Shown here in pieces: positions 34,290-49,200 of a DNA stretch of 64,000 nucleotides. Positions within the stretch are counted from its first letter, which is position 1. Each line of letters begins with the position of its first letter. The stretch is from Rhea pennata (Eukaryota > Chordata > Aves > Rheiformes > Rheidae), in NCBI RefSeq assembly GCF_028389875.1, contig NC_084665.1, positions 97,879,435 through 97,943,434 of the forward strand, in the 5' to 3' direction. Under the pieces are notes generated by a model. It had not been told where the DNA came from and did no database searches. It saw only the letters and a list, made by a program, of their open reading frames with translations. The translations under genes were made by a program, and so were the position numbers.

Positions 34290-37200
34290 GTAAGAAGTGG
34301 CTCTCCGCGGTCCTGCTTTCCTCTCAGGCGGGCCGGCCAGCCCTGCCAGTGCCTCCCTGCGGCCGCTCTGGTGCGGGCTCCCCGGGCGGCCGGCCGCTTG
34401 CGGAGGGAGAAGGGGAGAAAGGCCATAGAAGAGAGGGCGAGGGCCGATTGGAGGCTGACACAGGTCTTCACTCGTTCTTTGCTGCTTCTCCACAGACTGG
34501 GGACAGGTCGGCACTGCCCTGGCTTTTCCCACCTCCATGCCTGCAGTTCCCCTGCCCAAGGCCAGCCAGGGGAGCTTGCTCACCTTTTCCCTTTGCCCCA
34601 CATAACCCTGGCTTCCCTGGAGTGCTTCCCTGCTTCCCCTCCCAACTGGGCCCAGGGTGCTTCCTTGGCCCTTTTCTTCCTTGTACTGAGCCTGGCCTGG
34701 AGAGCTTCTCTTGGCCCTCTGTTGCCTTCCTGGCCCCCTCTGGGCTGGGGAGCTTCCCTTGGCCCTTGGGAAAAGACTCAAAAGGTGTGTTGATGCTATC
34801 CTGGTAATCAGTGCCAATAATAGGGTCCAACTTAAGTAGCTGACTTCTATCATCCTATTCATGCAACTTTATCTTTTTCTGTTTATTTCAGGCTATTCTC
34901 ATTTTCTGCTGGGTTTATGTGCGCAAGTATCAGAGTCGACGGGAAAGCGAAGTAATTTCTACCATAACGGCTATTTTTGCACTAGCAGTTGCTCTTATCT
35001 CATCAGCACTATTACCAGTGGACATCTTCTTGGTTTCGTATATGAAAAACCAAAATGGTACATTTAAGGTAATGGCCTGTTTTAAAATATAACTACTTGA
35101 GGAAAAGTGATTCTTATTATGTTGAAAGAGGGCATATCTTGCTTTACCTTAGGTCATACAAATGTTTAAAACTGTTAATACCTGTTCTGTTGCTTGAAGT
35201 TCTTAGGAGGCATGGTACTAGCACTGCAAATACAAGAGTATATCTAGTTTGAGTTAGATTTCAGTGCTCACTTATATTTTCTGTCAGACTTCCCAAATTC
35301 TAGCTCTCTTTGAGCATTATATTCTCTGCTTTTGTGCTAAAATGAGTGCTTATTATCATCCTTAGGCTTCAAATCCAACTTCTAGGTATTATTCTATGTC
35401 ATAACACAGCAATTTAGAACAGAATTTGGTGCTATTGAAGAGCAGACTGGATCGCCTATCTGCATCAAAATGTTACTTCAGTTCTTTTTGCTAGCTTTCC
35501 TTCTGGTTCTGAGGCACTGACATGGTAAATCTGTATTGGTCTAAATCTATCTAAATGTGGACACTGAGGTAACCTATTGGGTGTGTACTTAAGCAGGAAG
35601 AGCCAGAGAACTCTGAAGGAATGGAAAATACAGTAACCTCTTTTCTTGGTTGATAGTGCCTTAACTGAACTACTGTCTTTATAAGCTGTGGGGGTTTGCT
35701 CTGCAAACTGATATGTAATGTTTCAAGATTGTCATGAACAATTACAATGATGATGCATCATCACAACACAGTAGTGATTCTTCAGGAAAGTTTTCTGCTG
35801 CAGAAGCTTTAAACAAATCCCAAATGCACATGCAGGTCTTCCAGCATCTGTTCTAGGGAGTGATTCCAAGCATTTTTTAGCTTTATTGGAAGTAGTTTTC
35901 TTTGTCTTTAGGCATATGTTCATAGTTCTAAGCAACTTCTGCAGGGAGATGGCAAGAAAGAACTTATATTCATTCTTTCTTTTTGTGAAAACCTATTTTT
36001 GATTCTGAGGCTACTAATTTCATGTAGGGAAAGACATGAAAGTGGTGAGGGATTGACTATGAAATAAATGAGTGGGCAGGACACTAGACTTAATCTTGAG
36101 TACCAGTATGTCTTGTTTTATAGCAGTGCACTTAGTGTCTGGTACCTGTAATAGTTCTACATTCCAGTTTTAGATAACTTTGCCACTTAGAGAAGGTGGT
36201 TGAAGTCTCGCTCTCAATTTTGAGGTTTAGATGGAGATTCCTGACTCCTCTCTTTACCTAGCTTCTTTCTAGTGCTTTACAATCTTGAACTAATATAGCC
36301 TGAAAAGAGTATTCTTATGATGGATTTGTATGTCAAGGAATACTTGTGATAAACTCATTCTTAAGTGATATGCTGTTCAGTACATCCAGCTAAAGGCAAA
36401 ATTTTTTTGATTACACTCAGAGCACCCTTACATTGTATCAGAGAAGCTGTTTAAACAAGATGTGAGGAGTAAATTGATAGTTTTACTAATTTCCTTTACC
36501 TATTTAGATTCTTTAGCACAGCAGTAGTCAAGACAAAGTCATTATCTAGTAGTAGAATAAATGCAGATGTAATTAAAAAGCATAGGTTTGCTTACTATCT
36601 GTCTACAGCTGAACTGGTACCTGTACCTTGAACTTAACAATATTGTTACTTTTCTCGAGTCCTGTGTTTAAAGCTGAAGTAGACATCGAATTGCTGCATA
36701 TTCCTCAGAAATTTTGATTCACTAACTGGTCAGTGGTAGGTGTTTCATTGACTAAATGAATCTGATTCTGTGCTCATTTCAAACAAGTACTATTTGTGTT
36801 CCCTGCCTACTCTATCTACTCCCAAAAGTGAAACCAGGTCCTGGAACCTTGCTAGTGTCTAGAAACTAGCCTGCAGCCAGCATAATGCTTTTTGATTGGA
36901 GTTTTTGCAAATTTAAGTCATAAGAGGCTTTCAGAATTAACTATGGCATGTTTTTGTGATGTTATTGCTAAGTATTAACAGAGTAAAGCTATTCAATGCT
37001 TTGGTTAAACTTTATCTTCAAACATTATTTGTTCATAACAAATGCATGTGGAACTTGGAAGACACTTTTCATATTTTCAGTAGGATGCTTGCAGATCACT
37101 GGGAATGATAATCTAACTAGCCACCAAAATGATTTGAATTGGCCAAGCTGAAAAATGCCTGAGTAAGTCCTAGACATGAAGTGGAATTTTGCATCGAAAG

Positions 37201-40200
37201 GAGAGAATTGGAGATCTAACTTGCTAACATATGCATTCTTTGAGAAATTTTGGAGGGAAATAGGCCAAATGTGGTAGTAAAATCACTACTGTCTTATTTA
37301 AGGAAATAAGATTAGCAGAATGAATGCTGTGTACTTTACTGATTTTTTTTTTCTAAACTATGTTTGTTTTAATGGGTACATGCTGTGATATGAATAATAA
37401 CCTGAAAGCAGCAGGCTTCCATGCTACTTGTAAAATCAGTCTCATTGCAGTACTGTTGTGTATGTTTTTGAGACTTCACAGTCCTAGTCACTTCCTGATG
37501 CGTGGGTGGTATGGTTCTGATGTCCTGTCTCTATTGAACTGAAAGTTCCATGCAACCTTGAAGAAATTTGTTCTCATTTCTGTGGTTCAGCTTAATGAGT
37601 TTCTTTTTTTTTTTTTTTTTTTTTTTTGTAGTAGTAATGAGGTCTTCCTGACTACTAATACACTTTATACCAACAGGAGTCCTGAAATCTGACCTTCTGG
37701 GTAAAGAGTGATCTGAAGTCAGAACCACAGGGACCTACATGTTAAACATAGTTTTGATTTGGTAACTCTTGACATGAGTTCTTCATGAACTCTGAAGATC
37801 TTGGCCATGTCCTGGATAGTGTTTACTTCCTTTCTCCTATTGCTTTACAGGTAGAATGGCCTAGTTTGGGCTCAATATTTCCAAGAGATTGCCCCTTTCT
37901 ATTCACTTCCTCTAAGGTGCTCTCTGGGACCTACTGAAGGCCCATGAATTTGGCAAGAATAAATTGTTTTGGAAAGCCAGAGCTGAATAAGTCTTCACTA
38001 GGTTATTTACCTTGTTCTTTGGATCTGCTTCAAATACTTCCCGATAGCACGTGTAGCTAGTGTTCTTACTAGATAGTTAGTTCTTCAAGCTTCCAAAACA
38101 TCCAGTTGAAAGATTCTTATTCAAAAAGAGTAGCGGTAGGTATCCAGATACTGGGTAAACAATTCTTTGCTGTACATACTCTACTCTTCCATCCCCCCGT
38201 TAATTTCCAGTGTCAGTGCTGAATCCTGTCAGAATGAAAAAGAAACAAGGATTCTCAACTTGTATTCAAAGATACTCTATGTGGACTTTTGTTTCAGGCT
38301 TATTAGTCTGATCCTACTGTCAACCTGTAGAGAGTTTCGAGAGCTTTTCTTGAACAAACTTGTACCTAACTCGCAGAAAATCTTTTTGTACTAATGGCGG
38401 AAGTTAGATTGAAGTCAAGGCTTGTCAGACTACTGCAGATGCTTGTTGAGTGCTCATTGATTTTTATGCACCTTCATTAAATAGCAGGATGTGTCCTGGA
38501 TTTAAGGTTTGGCATTCCTAATTATCCTAAGTGTAGTAGCCAGACGGATGACTGTTCTTGATGCTGCTTTCTGGATGCATGTACTTAAAGCTGCTTGTTC
38601 TGCGTCCTTTTTCCACTGAGTGTTCTGAAGTCTGCTTTGGTGTGGGCCATAACTTGGCCAGACTTGGTTCACTTTGTGGTTCTGTCCATTTTGATGATAA
38701 TGTCTTCTGTCTTAGTTGAATGCCCAATTAGTATATGAAGTCTATCCTTCACTATGAACAGTGGCTCCTGGCATCTGGTACCTGTTGGTTTCTATCACTG
38801 TACTTCTTTTAAGGATTGGTGCTACAGTGCTTTTATGGCAAGAGATTTGAGCAGATCTGAGATTAGAAAGTTTTGTACACTAGTTGTGTAGTCCTTAGGA
38901 AAGGAGTAATCCAGGGATCTGGCAGACTTGCTTGTTCATGTATGATGGAATTTATTGTAACACTATCTGTTCTAGAAGCTGAGGTTGCTTTGATTTGTGT
39001 GTGCTTGTAGAGTTGTTAAGCAAAACAAGTTGTTAGTGCTAGTACTAGTCAAAAGATTTCTTAGTCTTTTTCACAAGCTTGAAAGTCTTGATGGTATTCA
39101 GCAACATTTCATCCTGAAAGATTCTGCAGTCTTCGTTTGATAGTGTTTTGCTTGTGCAATAGACTTTAGTTGGAGGTGATCTGCTGCTTGATCTAAAAGC
39201 TTGTTTGATTTGATAACACTCCATGAACAGAAAATCCCACTCTCATTTAAAGACTTGAGATTGCTTTAGGAACACATGATGTCTGACCTATGAACCTCAA
39301 ATAATTAAAAATTGATCCTGCTTTGCAGCAAAAAGACAAATTTGAAATAAGGAAGCTTTCATAGATGTGTTCTGCTCTTTCTGCATTGTTGAGACTGCAG
39401 AAGGCAGGGGAGATGGGCACAACTCTTTTGAAATGTGTGGGTTTTGAAATGTATGGATTTTGCTATTATGAAATTAAAAGCCAGTGATACTACTTTTGGT
39501 CTGGCTTAGATTGAACACCCCACAAAAATGGATTTATGCTTGATCAGTGTTCCTCCTTTAAACAGAAGCTGTCAGAATCCATAGTCTCCTTAAATAGATA
39601 CTACTTATAGAATGTTTGGGAGATGACTTTTGTGAACAGTTCTACTAAGATAGTACAATATAGACTAGGTAGTACAGTACAATATGTACAGATAGTATAA
39701 TTCTACTAAGCCTCTTGGAAGCTTATTGTATAGCTGCTAAAAGACTACAGGAAATGTTAAATTTTCTAGAAAGAAGCCTAGAAACACTTAGACTGGAACT
39801 ATGCTTCCTATTCTGACTAGAAATTACATATGATATGAAACACTTGTCCAAAATGTTCCTAGTGACTTCTGTTATATTCTGTTCATGTTATTGGGGAAAA
39901 CAAGTGTTTCTCAATGTTCCACAAACATAACTAAAAGCTTCTTGTCAGAACTGAGTCCTTATTAACTGATAACAGTGAAGTCTTTCGAAAGATTTAAAGG
40001 TATGTTTGTCTTAAGTTTCTAGAGTTGTAGTAATTGTGCTGACTAAATATACCAGAGCATGGGTAAAATAAGAGTTTCTGCATCTGTGCGTAGAAGAAGC
40101 TTTTATTTTTTAGCTTTTTGGGTGAACTAAAGCTGTCTTAACTTTGTTTACATCAGTGTTGTAGCAACACTGTACTAATATGCTTTTAACACTTGTAACA

Positions 40201-43200
40201 GTGTTTGAATTTTGTGAATGTTATAACTTGTTTTGTGTTAAGGAATGGCTACAGTAATAGTTCAGGACATTGGTCTTGTTACACATCCTTGAAATATATT
40301 GTTGATCACATACCTGTCAATGCAATACACTTTCAAGTATTCTAAAGCTAATATGATACCTGTTCAGTAAACTAGAACAGGTTAAACAGGTAAAATTTGA
40401 AAGTAATGGTTTCAGTGACCAACGTTATTCAAAGAAGTTGTTAGAACAAAATGCAGCAGAACAGTGCAGTACTAAAATTCTGCTGGTCTTAGAGAATTTC
40501 GAGTCATCTTTTCATATCTTAAACTTCAATTGAAGACTGAAATTTCACCTTAATCTATTGTGCATTGAATGAAGCTTTTTCCTGTGTGTCTTGCAAGTTT
40601 AATGTGCCCATATTCATGGAAGTTAAAACACTTGGGACTTTATCACCTCTTGGCTTTAACAAGTGAAGAGGAAAACAGACTCAGTTTAGAACTCATTTGA
40701 AGAGCTTCTAGATCAGTCTGTTTTACAAGTACAGTTCTACTTAATGTGTTAGTAACATGTTACATGTGTAAGCTGATATGTTGTTGGAATTCTAAGTGCT
40801 ACTTTTGTTTCCTGTTCTAAATCTTATTAACGTTTTTCTGGTGTGTTAGTTACAGAAGCAGGAGTTGTTTGGCAGTTAAACTCATAAGTTTCAGTTATCA
40901 GGTACTTCTTTCTCAAAGTGCCTGTACCACTTTAACCTTAACCTGTGGATTTTACTGTTACTTTTCTTACTCTCTTCTGGCATGGATTTTGAATGTTACT
41001 GTTGCTCATAGGAAAGACTCAAAGATTTATGAAAGTAACTTCTGTATTTTCTGCTAAAATATTTTTCATCCTTTAAGTCTGGAAGCTCATCCTTTCTTGG
41101 TTTTTGAACACCAAAAAGTGCATGTATTTCTTCAAAAAATACCAACTGGGTTATGCCACCCAGCTTACTTCAGACAGTAAACTTTAAAAGTTTCACTTGA
41201 AGTGACTTACTGGGAACCTTATTGTATAATGTGAAAGAAGGTGGTACTAAACTTAAGATGATAGCATTTTTGTTTTCTCAGGAGAACTGTTATGTATCAT
41301 CCAGTTCCTATTCCATAGGAGATAACATCATATAAGAACTTCCAGTTCAGTTCTCTGAGAGCTATCCTGTGCAATCTTAAATCTTGCTCACTTATGTATT
41401 TTATGTAACAGTGCATGCCTTATGCCTCTCTACCCCAGTTGATGGGGTTTGAACTTGTCCTTTCTCACCTCTCTTCCCCCCCCCCCCCAAAAAAAAAAAA
41501 GACATGACACATTGAAATAGAAAGCAGCTTTGGATCCCCCCACTCAAACTAATTCTGCTGTGTTGGCATGTGCAATGTTGCTTCTGGACAATTACTTTGA
41601 CTGCAAGTAGCCAGAGTCCCTCAAAAGACTTACGTATGTTGTAGAATTGATCAGAACTGATTACATATGTACAGGTGGTCTTAGACCTCTGGATGCAGTC
41701 CTTGAGCTTGGCTGACAATGATCATGCTATGAACTGTCAAGCTTCCTTAATCAGTAAGTCCTGGTGGGCAGTAAGTGGGAGCAAGAATCTCAGCCTTCTT
41801 GATGGGTTCAATACAACTAGAATTATTTCCCCTGTTCTGCTGTACAGTGCTAGAATTCAGCAGAGCTGGGATAGCTTAGTTTTAGTCTGTATTGGGATTC
41901 TTGCTGAAGAGGTAAAAATAGGGCTATTCCTGCAATTTAAGCTGAAGGTAGTGGCTGAGGTTGCTTATCCTTAATGGTGAAAACAATTCCCCAGAACTGC
42001 TATGTAACTCAGTTTTGGAAAAAAAAAATGACTTCATCAAATAATAGATATTGGTACAGTTAAGTTTGAAGAACTCTAAAAATCAAAGTCCTAAATGCCT
42101 TTATAGGTCACTTGCATTCTGTACTGTGTCAAAAGTTTTCAAAAGGATTATCTGCTAATTTCTAAAAATGAACTCTAGCATTTTAATAAGCATGTTACAC
42201 TGGATAGGAGCTGCAGGAAAGCAGTTTGTCCTTTGCTACTCTGTATAGAGCTTCAGTACTTGGACCTGGAAATTCTGTTGAAGTGCAGTTAGTGTCTGAG
42301 CTTTTTAGTGTCCAAGAGTAATCAAATAACTTTTATGCTTATGATGCAAGCCTTTGTCAAACTAGTTAGTCTAATAGTTCTACTGAAGAGATGATGATGG
42401 CTTAGGTTAGCTTTGTATTATGCTCTGTAGCTTACAGTCTCTGTATTTAGTCTGCTATCTGCTATTCTTGTATTTCTGCTGCTACATCCCTGCAAATTTT
42501 AGTGTCTGTTAATCTGTGGATAAACTGTGGTTAGTTACCTTAGGCACAAATATCAATGTACTGTGGGAATTAGTACAACATGCTTGGTAGCTTCCAAAGC
42601 TACTTCCTCTTCTGGTCTGTAATATCTTTAAAATCTTTCCTTTATAAAACTATCCTATACTTATTCATGTATGCTCCACTCACATTTATTTGTACTACTG
42701 CTAACAGTTCACCAGTAACTTTTTAGAAGTAGCCTTTTTATCTATTTTGGTTTTGAGTGATCCTTTTGTAACATTGTAACAAATAAAATACTGTTAGTTT
42801 TTTTTTTCAGTCCTGTTGAACAGGAATTAAATACTGGAAACATGGAGAGTTTATATAGGATCAGTATCTAGACTTCTGTAGAAACAGATGTTTTTCAAAT
42901 ATGCATGGCTATTTTTAAACTGTCAATTTTTTCAATGTAAAGTCCTAGCAAAGCAGTCTCTACTTGTAAAATAGATTCTGGCTCTTTCTAGTCACAGCTA
43001 GCCAAACACTTGTCTTGATCTTCTGACTTCTGGGGCAAGTTCACAAACCAGCTTGTGACCCTGTTTCTACAGCTGAGATAGTTGAGCAGATACCAAACTC
43101 GGTGTTTTGGAGCTGCAATCTTATCAATTTCCAGTATCAGCCTTACTTACATAAAACTACCTATGTTTGTGGGGTTTTGACCTAAAACAAGTTGGTCACT

Positions 43201-46200
43201 TCATTGGGTAATTCCATTGATGCTTTACATGCATATCCTAAAGAGCTGCAAAACAGGCCTTTAACGTCTTCATTTTCTATCTTAAGAGATGTTTTCCAGT
43301 CAAAACTAGTTTTGTTGGTGAGAATGCTAATGCTTGAAGCAACTGTATCAGATCATGGTATCTAGGGAGAAAGTGGGCCACTTATGACTCCAGGGTTTAA
43401 GATGAACAAACTTAGTGCCCACCACTTAAGCAATTCATAAAAGCAAGTTTTCCAGTTCTTTAAGGATGCTGTTGAAGTGTTCTTTTTTAAAATGCTTTTA
43501 TCCTTTATTGCTAGGACTGGGCTGATGCTAATGTTTCAAGACAAATTGAAGACACTGTACTTTATGGATATTACAGTAAGTATTTATAGTTTCTATTAAT
43601 TGAAAGATTAGAAGTTAATTCTTTCAAGTGAAGGCATTAAGTCATGAAGCTTTTGGGTATCATACTGGATTATTCCTTTTCTTGGCCAAATGTTAGTTTT
43701 ACACTTGGACCCCTTCGATGAAGTTCTTACATTCAAGATCCCTGTTTAAAGTCAAATATACTGAAGACAATACAGGAAAAGGCAAATGGCTTTTGTCGTA
43801 TAATCAGCTGAACACTTGCTCTGTGTATGTGTATTTATAGATCCATTAGGGAAAACTCTTGGTTTTCATATTTCTATGGCACTAAGCATATAGCACTGTC
43901 GCAGCTTTTTACATCGGAGGCAATCAAAAGTTGCCTACTGTATGTGAAGTCAGTGCAACTATTACTGCATCACTTTTTCTGAGAGTATTCAGCTTCAGCA
44001 ACTGTATTCAAACTAAGAGCGACTGTAAATGAGTATAAAGGAGCTGATTCTAGGATAAGGTAAGTCAAATCTAGTAAGATTCACCAAACTTCTTGTAAAC
44101 TTCCAGTCTTTTAAAGTTGTCTTATAAACATATCTATTATTAATGAAGGTATTTAAGAGGTAGCTTTGTAAAATGCAGTTTAAATATACTGTCTCAGCCA
44201 ATGCTACCAACATCAAAACAATAGTTACCTATTAAGTTTCCTAACAATTGAAATTTTTCTCCTTAAAGAAAGATTATTAGCTCTTCTGAATATTTTTCAG
44301 ATCAAGAAATACTTAATTTCAAATAGTAGGATTTTTTTGTACTAAAATGTGAAATGCATATTGCTAGAGAGTGATATTCAGGCAAATAGACTGAGAATGT
44401 GTGGTTTTATGCTGAGTGAGGTCTAAAGCCAAAAGTGATAAGCACACCTACCTTCAGAAAATGTGAACTTTAAATATTAGCTTATCTTTCATGAAGACTT
44501 TTCAGTACAGAACAGCTATATAACTTTAATTTTAATTTTTAGTTAAGTTGTTAATGGTTTGTCTAACAGCTGCAGATTTTCAGATCCTTATGTAAACAGC
44601 ATTTGAACTCTTCTGTGAACATTTTTTTATAGATCTGAAACTGATAGGGTAAACTTCTATAAAAATACAGCTTAAACTGACCGTTATTCCTCACCTAGAA
44701 GGCTGGGAGTAGTTGTCAGACTACAAATGTCTTTTCTCAAATTAGAACAAGTGTATAATTGATTCAGAATCAAGCTTCAATATTTGGGTGATATGTCGAA
44801 AGGCTCTGTAACACACAAGTCAATCTGTGTAAGTTGAACTTTATTTTCACTACTCTAACATGGAAAACTCTACTTTTGCCTTCCATTTAAAGTACCATTA
44901 AGACTCAAACCTAATTTAGAGCATTCGGGATTTTAATAAATGAATCATGTGACTCAGGTCTCATGGTTATTGGGGAAAAGCAAAACATAATTTGAGATAC
45001 AACAATACCCAAAGAACTGCCTGTACTTTTAAGAGTTTGGGGAATACTTTAACTCTTAAACTAATACAAGGTAAGATCTACAGAACCTGCTTTGTAGATG
45101 GCGGTTCTAGTTCAAATATGAGATTGTTAGTTTACAGAAGGCTAGGTTTCTCATTTGGTTCTATCCAAAATATCAGATTGTTTTAAAGTAGAATGCCTCT
45201 TGGTAAATTTTGAACTTGCATACACTTCCAGCTTAAACCTAAAGAACTTAAAGGATTTTTTTAGATCTATTTGGACAAGTCTACTCGCAGTTTTGTAGGA
45301 CTAATATTTCACAGTATATCCTTCAGATGGTGGTAGAGATTTAGAGATGCTTTTGAAAAGTCCTCTCTTTTGTGATCTTAGTATGAGGAAATAGTAAGTC
45401 TTTTGTAACTACTTTGATTTTTGAAGTGAACGGTAACTAATGCAAGCTTTTGAAAATAAGTTACCTTTTTTATTGTCAAAAACCTGAGCCCTTCATTAGG
45501 TCTTGTTCCCTGCCGCAGTTGTGTTGTAGGAAAATAAACAGAATAGGTTCAACAAATTGCTATTCTAGTCTTCTGTAGCACAATTCCATTTTTCTACTAA
45601 TCCACTTATAACAGTGCCCTATCTTGGCATTTGCTAATATCTTTGGAGGAGATGATCCACTCTGAAATTTCCTGTTGTACCCAATCCTAGTACTGAGAAT
45701 GTGAATACCACTACTTTCCCATCTCTCCATAAAATGCACCAACTATATAGCATCTTAATTGACTCTTATAGCTGTATTGTACTTGGAGCTTACTCTATGG
45801 CCCATTAATGTTTAGGCCACTACCCTTGAATCTAAGTCACTAATTGTAGAAAGCTTGGAGATTGTAGATCAACCTGATGCTTTAGAATATTAAGGATTAC
45901 TACCTGTATCACAATTGGGAGATGCTGTCATTAAATCTAGCAATTTTGCAGAAATCTTTTAGCCTCCTCACAGTATTCTATTGATATCATGCACCCAGTT
46001 GAGATTGCTTGGCTAGACTCCTATGGGAAAAAAAAAAAGGCAGCTTTCAGAATGAAGCTCGGAATACCTGTACTCCGAAGTAAGTAAAGCTTTCTAGAGT
46101 ACTGAGGTCTTAAATGAATCTACTGATAACTTTAGTGGAATATATGTCAGTATTCTAGTAAATGAAAAATGATCAGTGGTTGACAGATGCTCTAAAATGG

Positions 46201-49200
46201 TCTGCCAGCCTCATTTGGAAGATATTCTTTCTACTTACTGGATCTTGCTGTTCCTAGGGTCCTTTGACCTTACGTAGGGGAAATACGATCAGAATGTGCA
46301 GCCATACAACTACTCCAGGGTTCTCTGGAGTTTAACTGAAACTTGATGACTTAGCATCTAACATGGGATTACTGAAGTTTATATTAGATTCAGAATACAT
46401 TAGAACAGTCTTTCTAACACACTTTTATCTGAAATTTAATAGATAACAGCTGTGCTCACATACTTTTGAAGGTTAAAACAAGACTGTTGCTTTAAGAGCT
46501 GGTAATAGTCTTCAAGTAGCCTTCCTCATAGTTAGGGTGTCTTTGTACTTGAATAAGGTGCAGTGCAAAACAGCAGAAAACTTATTTTGGTCACTGAGAT
46601 TGGAATGTGAGACTTGTTTAAAATAAGCAGTACCGAGGAATTCTTGCTGAAGTTTGTATAGACTTAAACTCTCTTGCCGGGGTTGCTGTTGTGCTGTGCT
46701 GCCTAGACTGTGGAGTCAATTTCCAGTGTTAAATTGTCTCAGTTCATTATCTAATTTCCATGCACTTTAACAAAGTTGAGTTGGTAGGAAGGGTAGACCA
46801 GGGGAGCTGGAGTTGGGGGTGCCTTTTCTTGTTTGAATATTTGCTGCTACTAGACTTTTGATTAGTTTTGAAGGTTAGCTTTCCAGGTAGATTTTTTTTA
46901 CAGTCTTTAAGTAGGGAAAACAATTGGCAATTAAATACCTGCCTGTAGGTAATCAACTTATGAGCTGATTAAAGGTGCTGATCTCTTTTCTTGGAAAAAA
47001 CATTCTGAAAAATAAAATCAAATGCTCAGATAAATCATCTTTGTTTTGGCAGGGGAACTTTAAGATTTGGCAAGGTTTCTATATGACAAAGCAGGAAGAA
47101 AAATGTTACTGTTTTAACTATGTAAACTGCAAGTTCCACTTTCAGTTCTAATTGAAATTTCTTATGAGAAATTTTAACACTATCTTGCTCAATGTGTGTG
47201 TTTTTTTTTTTTTTTTTTGGCTTGGGAAAAAGACATGAAAATTTGTCTTTGAAATTTATCCAGTGTATGATCCTGTAAAGTTACCATGGTAACAGTATTC
47301 AACTGAGCAAGCAACAGAGCTGTTGCAGCAGTAAGCTTATGTTGGAATTTTTTACTGCAGGTAAAAAAAGTAGTACTAAATTCTCTTAAAATGCATTAAA
47401 AGGCAATCTAGCTTCATCCTAGAAAACATTTAGGGTAAACCTGAGGACTGAGTGCTAGTAGAAAATCTATGATGGATGGAAAATTCTGGAATGAGTCTCA
47501 TGCTGTATCTTTCTTGTTGCATGTTTGCAGATCTTAGCTAGTAGTATACAGCTATCAATTCTCTCAAGTTCTTTAAAGTATGAACAGCTGATACACCTTG
47601 ATGCAGGGGGTGTGTCAGTGTTGGCTGAGAACTTCAATTTTTCTAGTGAAGTATAAATTTGAAGAAGTTAGGGCTGTTGAGTGGCCTCAAATCATGGCTA
47701 TGGGGCAGAAAACTGCAGCTATAGCAGATTGTCAGTTTAGGTGGAGGGAAACAGTTGCCAGGCTTGTGAGCTGCCTGAAGGTACTGGTGTGTACCTGAGG
47801 ATTTCCCTGCTCTCCATGGGAGAACCCTAAGGACAGTTGTTCAGAGTTCTAGAGCCCACAACTGAGCAGGAACAGTATAGAGCTAACTTACACTACCTAA
47901 GTTAGTTCTGGAAGCATCTTTGCAATACATCACTTAAAACAGTCCAAGCTTTAGTATGCAAGTGTGATACTGATGACAGAAGGATTTCCACTTCTAGCAA
48001 TGTGCTTCCCCCTGCTTGAGCTAATGTTGGCATTTGGTGGATCATTGAGCTGTGCTAACCCAAAGCTTTAAGTTGGTAGAAATTCACTTTGTAATTGAAT
48101 CTGAATAGAGGTCTCCTTCCAACCTCAGCTAGAGATCAGTCTAGTTACAGCTGGGTTAACTAGAGCGGGAATGTGTCTTACTAGGCTTTGAATATCTCCA
48201 AGAGCTAGAGGCTAGGGAGTCTCTCTGGGCAACCTTTTCCAGTGTCTGACCACCCTTAGTAAAAGCTTCTGTTTAAACAAATTCCTATATTCTTGTGCCT
48301 TTTTTGCTTTTGTCTTTTTGCTGGGTACCACAGGAGCTGACTCAGCTGTATTTGCCCCCTTTGCTGCCCATCAGTTACATTAATTGAGCAGATCACCCTG
48401 AACCTCTTCTCCAGGCTAAACAATCCCAGCTCTGTCTCTCTATATGACAAATGCTCTAAGTCCTAAATCATCTTCATGGCTCTTAACCAGGCTTGCTCCA
48501 TTATGCCTGGAGGGCATATGGAGGTCCCAGGACTAGACACTGCATTCCAGATGTGGTCTTACCAGTGCTGAGTAAGGAGTAATTACCTTCCCTAGTCTGC
48601 TGGTGATGCTCATCCTAATGCAGCCCTGACCAATATTGACTACCTTTGCTGCAAAAGCATATTGCTAGATTTGTGGATACACTTTCTGCCAGGGTTGAAA
48701 GTTAAGCTGACTCAAAGCAAGATTTAGTAAACAGTGGAGCTGATTTAAGGGAGAGTGATTGTGGCAGGTTAATGGAGGTAAAAGGGAGATGGAACTCTTC
48801 CTTTTCTTGGATCGGATGTAACTATCATAATGCTCACTGTAGAAGGCATTTCTGCATCTGTCAGTCTGCTGTGGTCAGTTGAATATTCAGAATTCTAGTT
48901 TTTATTTTCTTATCAGGGTAGAACAGTATCAAGATGCAGTTCTGGTTCTCAAATGCTTATGATTAAAGAGGTTATCACATTAAATAATTTAAGCTCTGCT
49001 TATGCAGTCTGAACTCATAGCTAAAATTATGTTTAAACTTTAACTCTGGAAGCATGGTTTACAGTTCTAGTGCACCCTAGCACTGCTTGTACTTAGCTCT
49101 TAAGCATGGGCTTCTGTTGCATGTGTATCATAGGGTGGGGGGAGTTTTTTATATTCTAAAAATAATTCCTGTGGTACATGTTACAGGTTGAGTTCCAGTG

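Larger units (their letters stand above)
35069..43514 (+). other. LMBRD1: LMBRD1 intron 2
   Basis: An 8.4-kb intron. I recognise no transposon. It contains a 24-nt T run (37604-37627) and a C13-A12 tract (41476-41500). On the plus strand T exceeds A and G exceeds C through much of it. Short open frames (for example 41675-41974) have no recognisable product. Confidence 0.85.

Noticed and set aside
34176..34862. 228-aa minus-strand frame opposite LMBRD1 exon 1
   Set aside because: It runs across the promoter, exon 1 and the intron 1 minisatellite. It is a shadow of GC-rich repeated sequence with no recognisable protein features.
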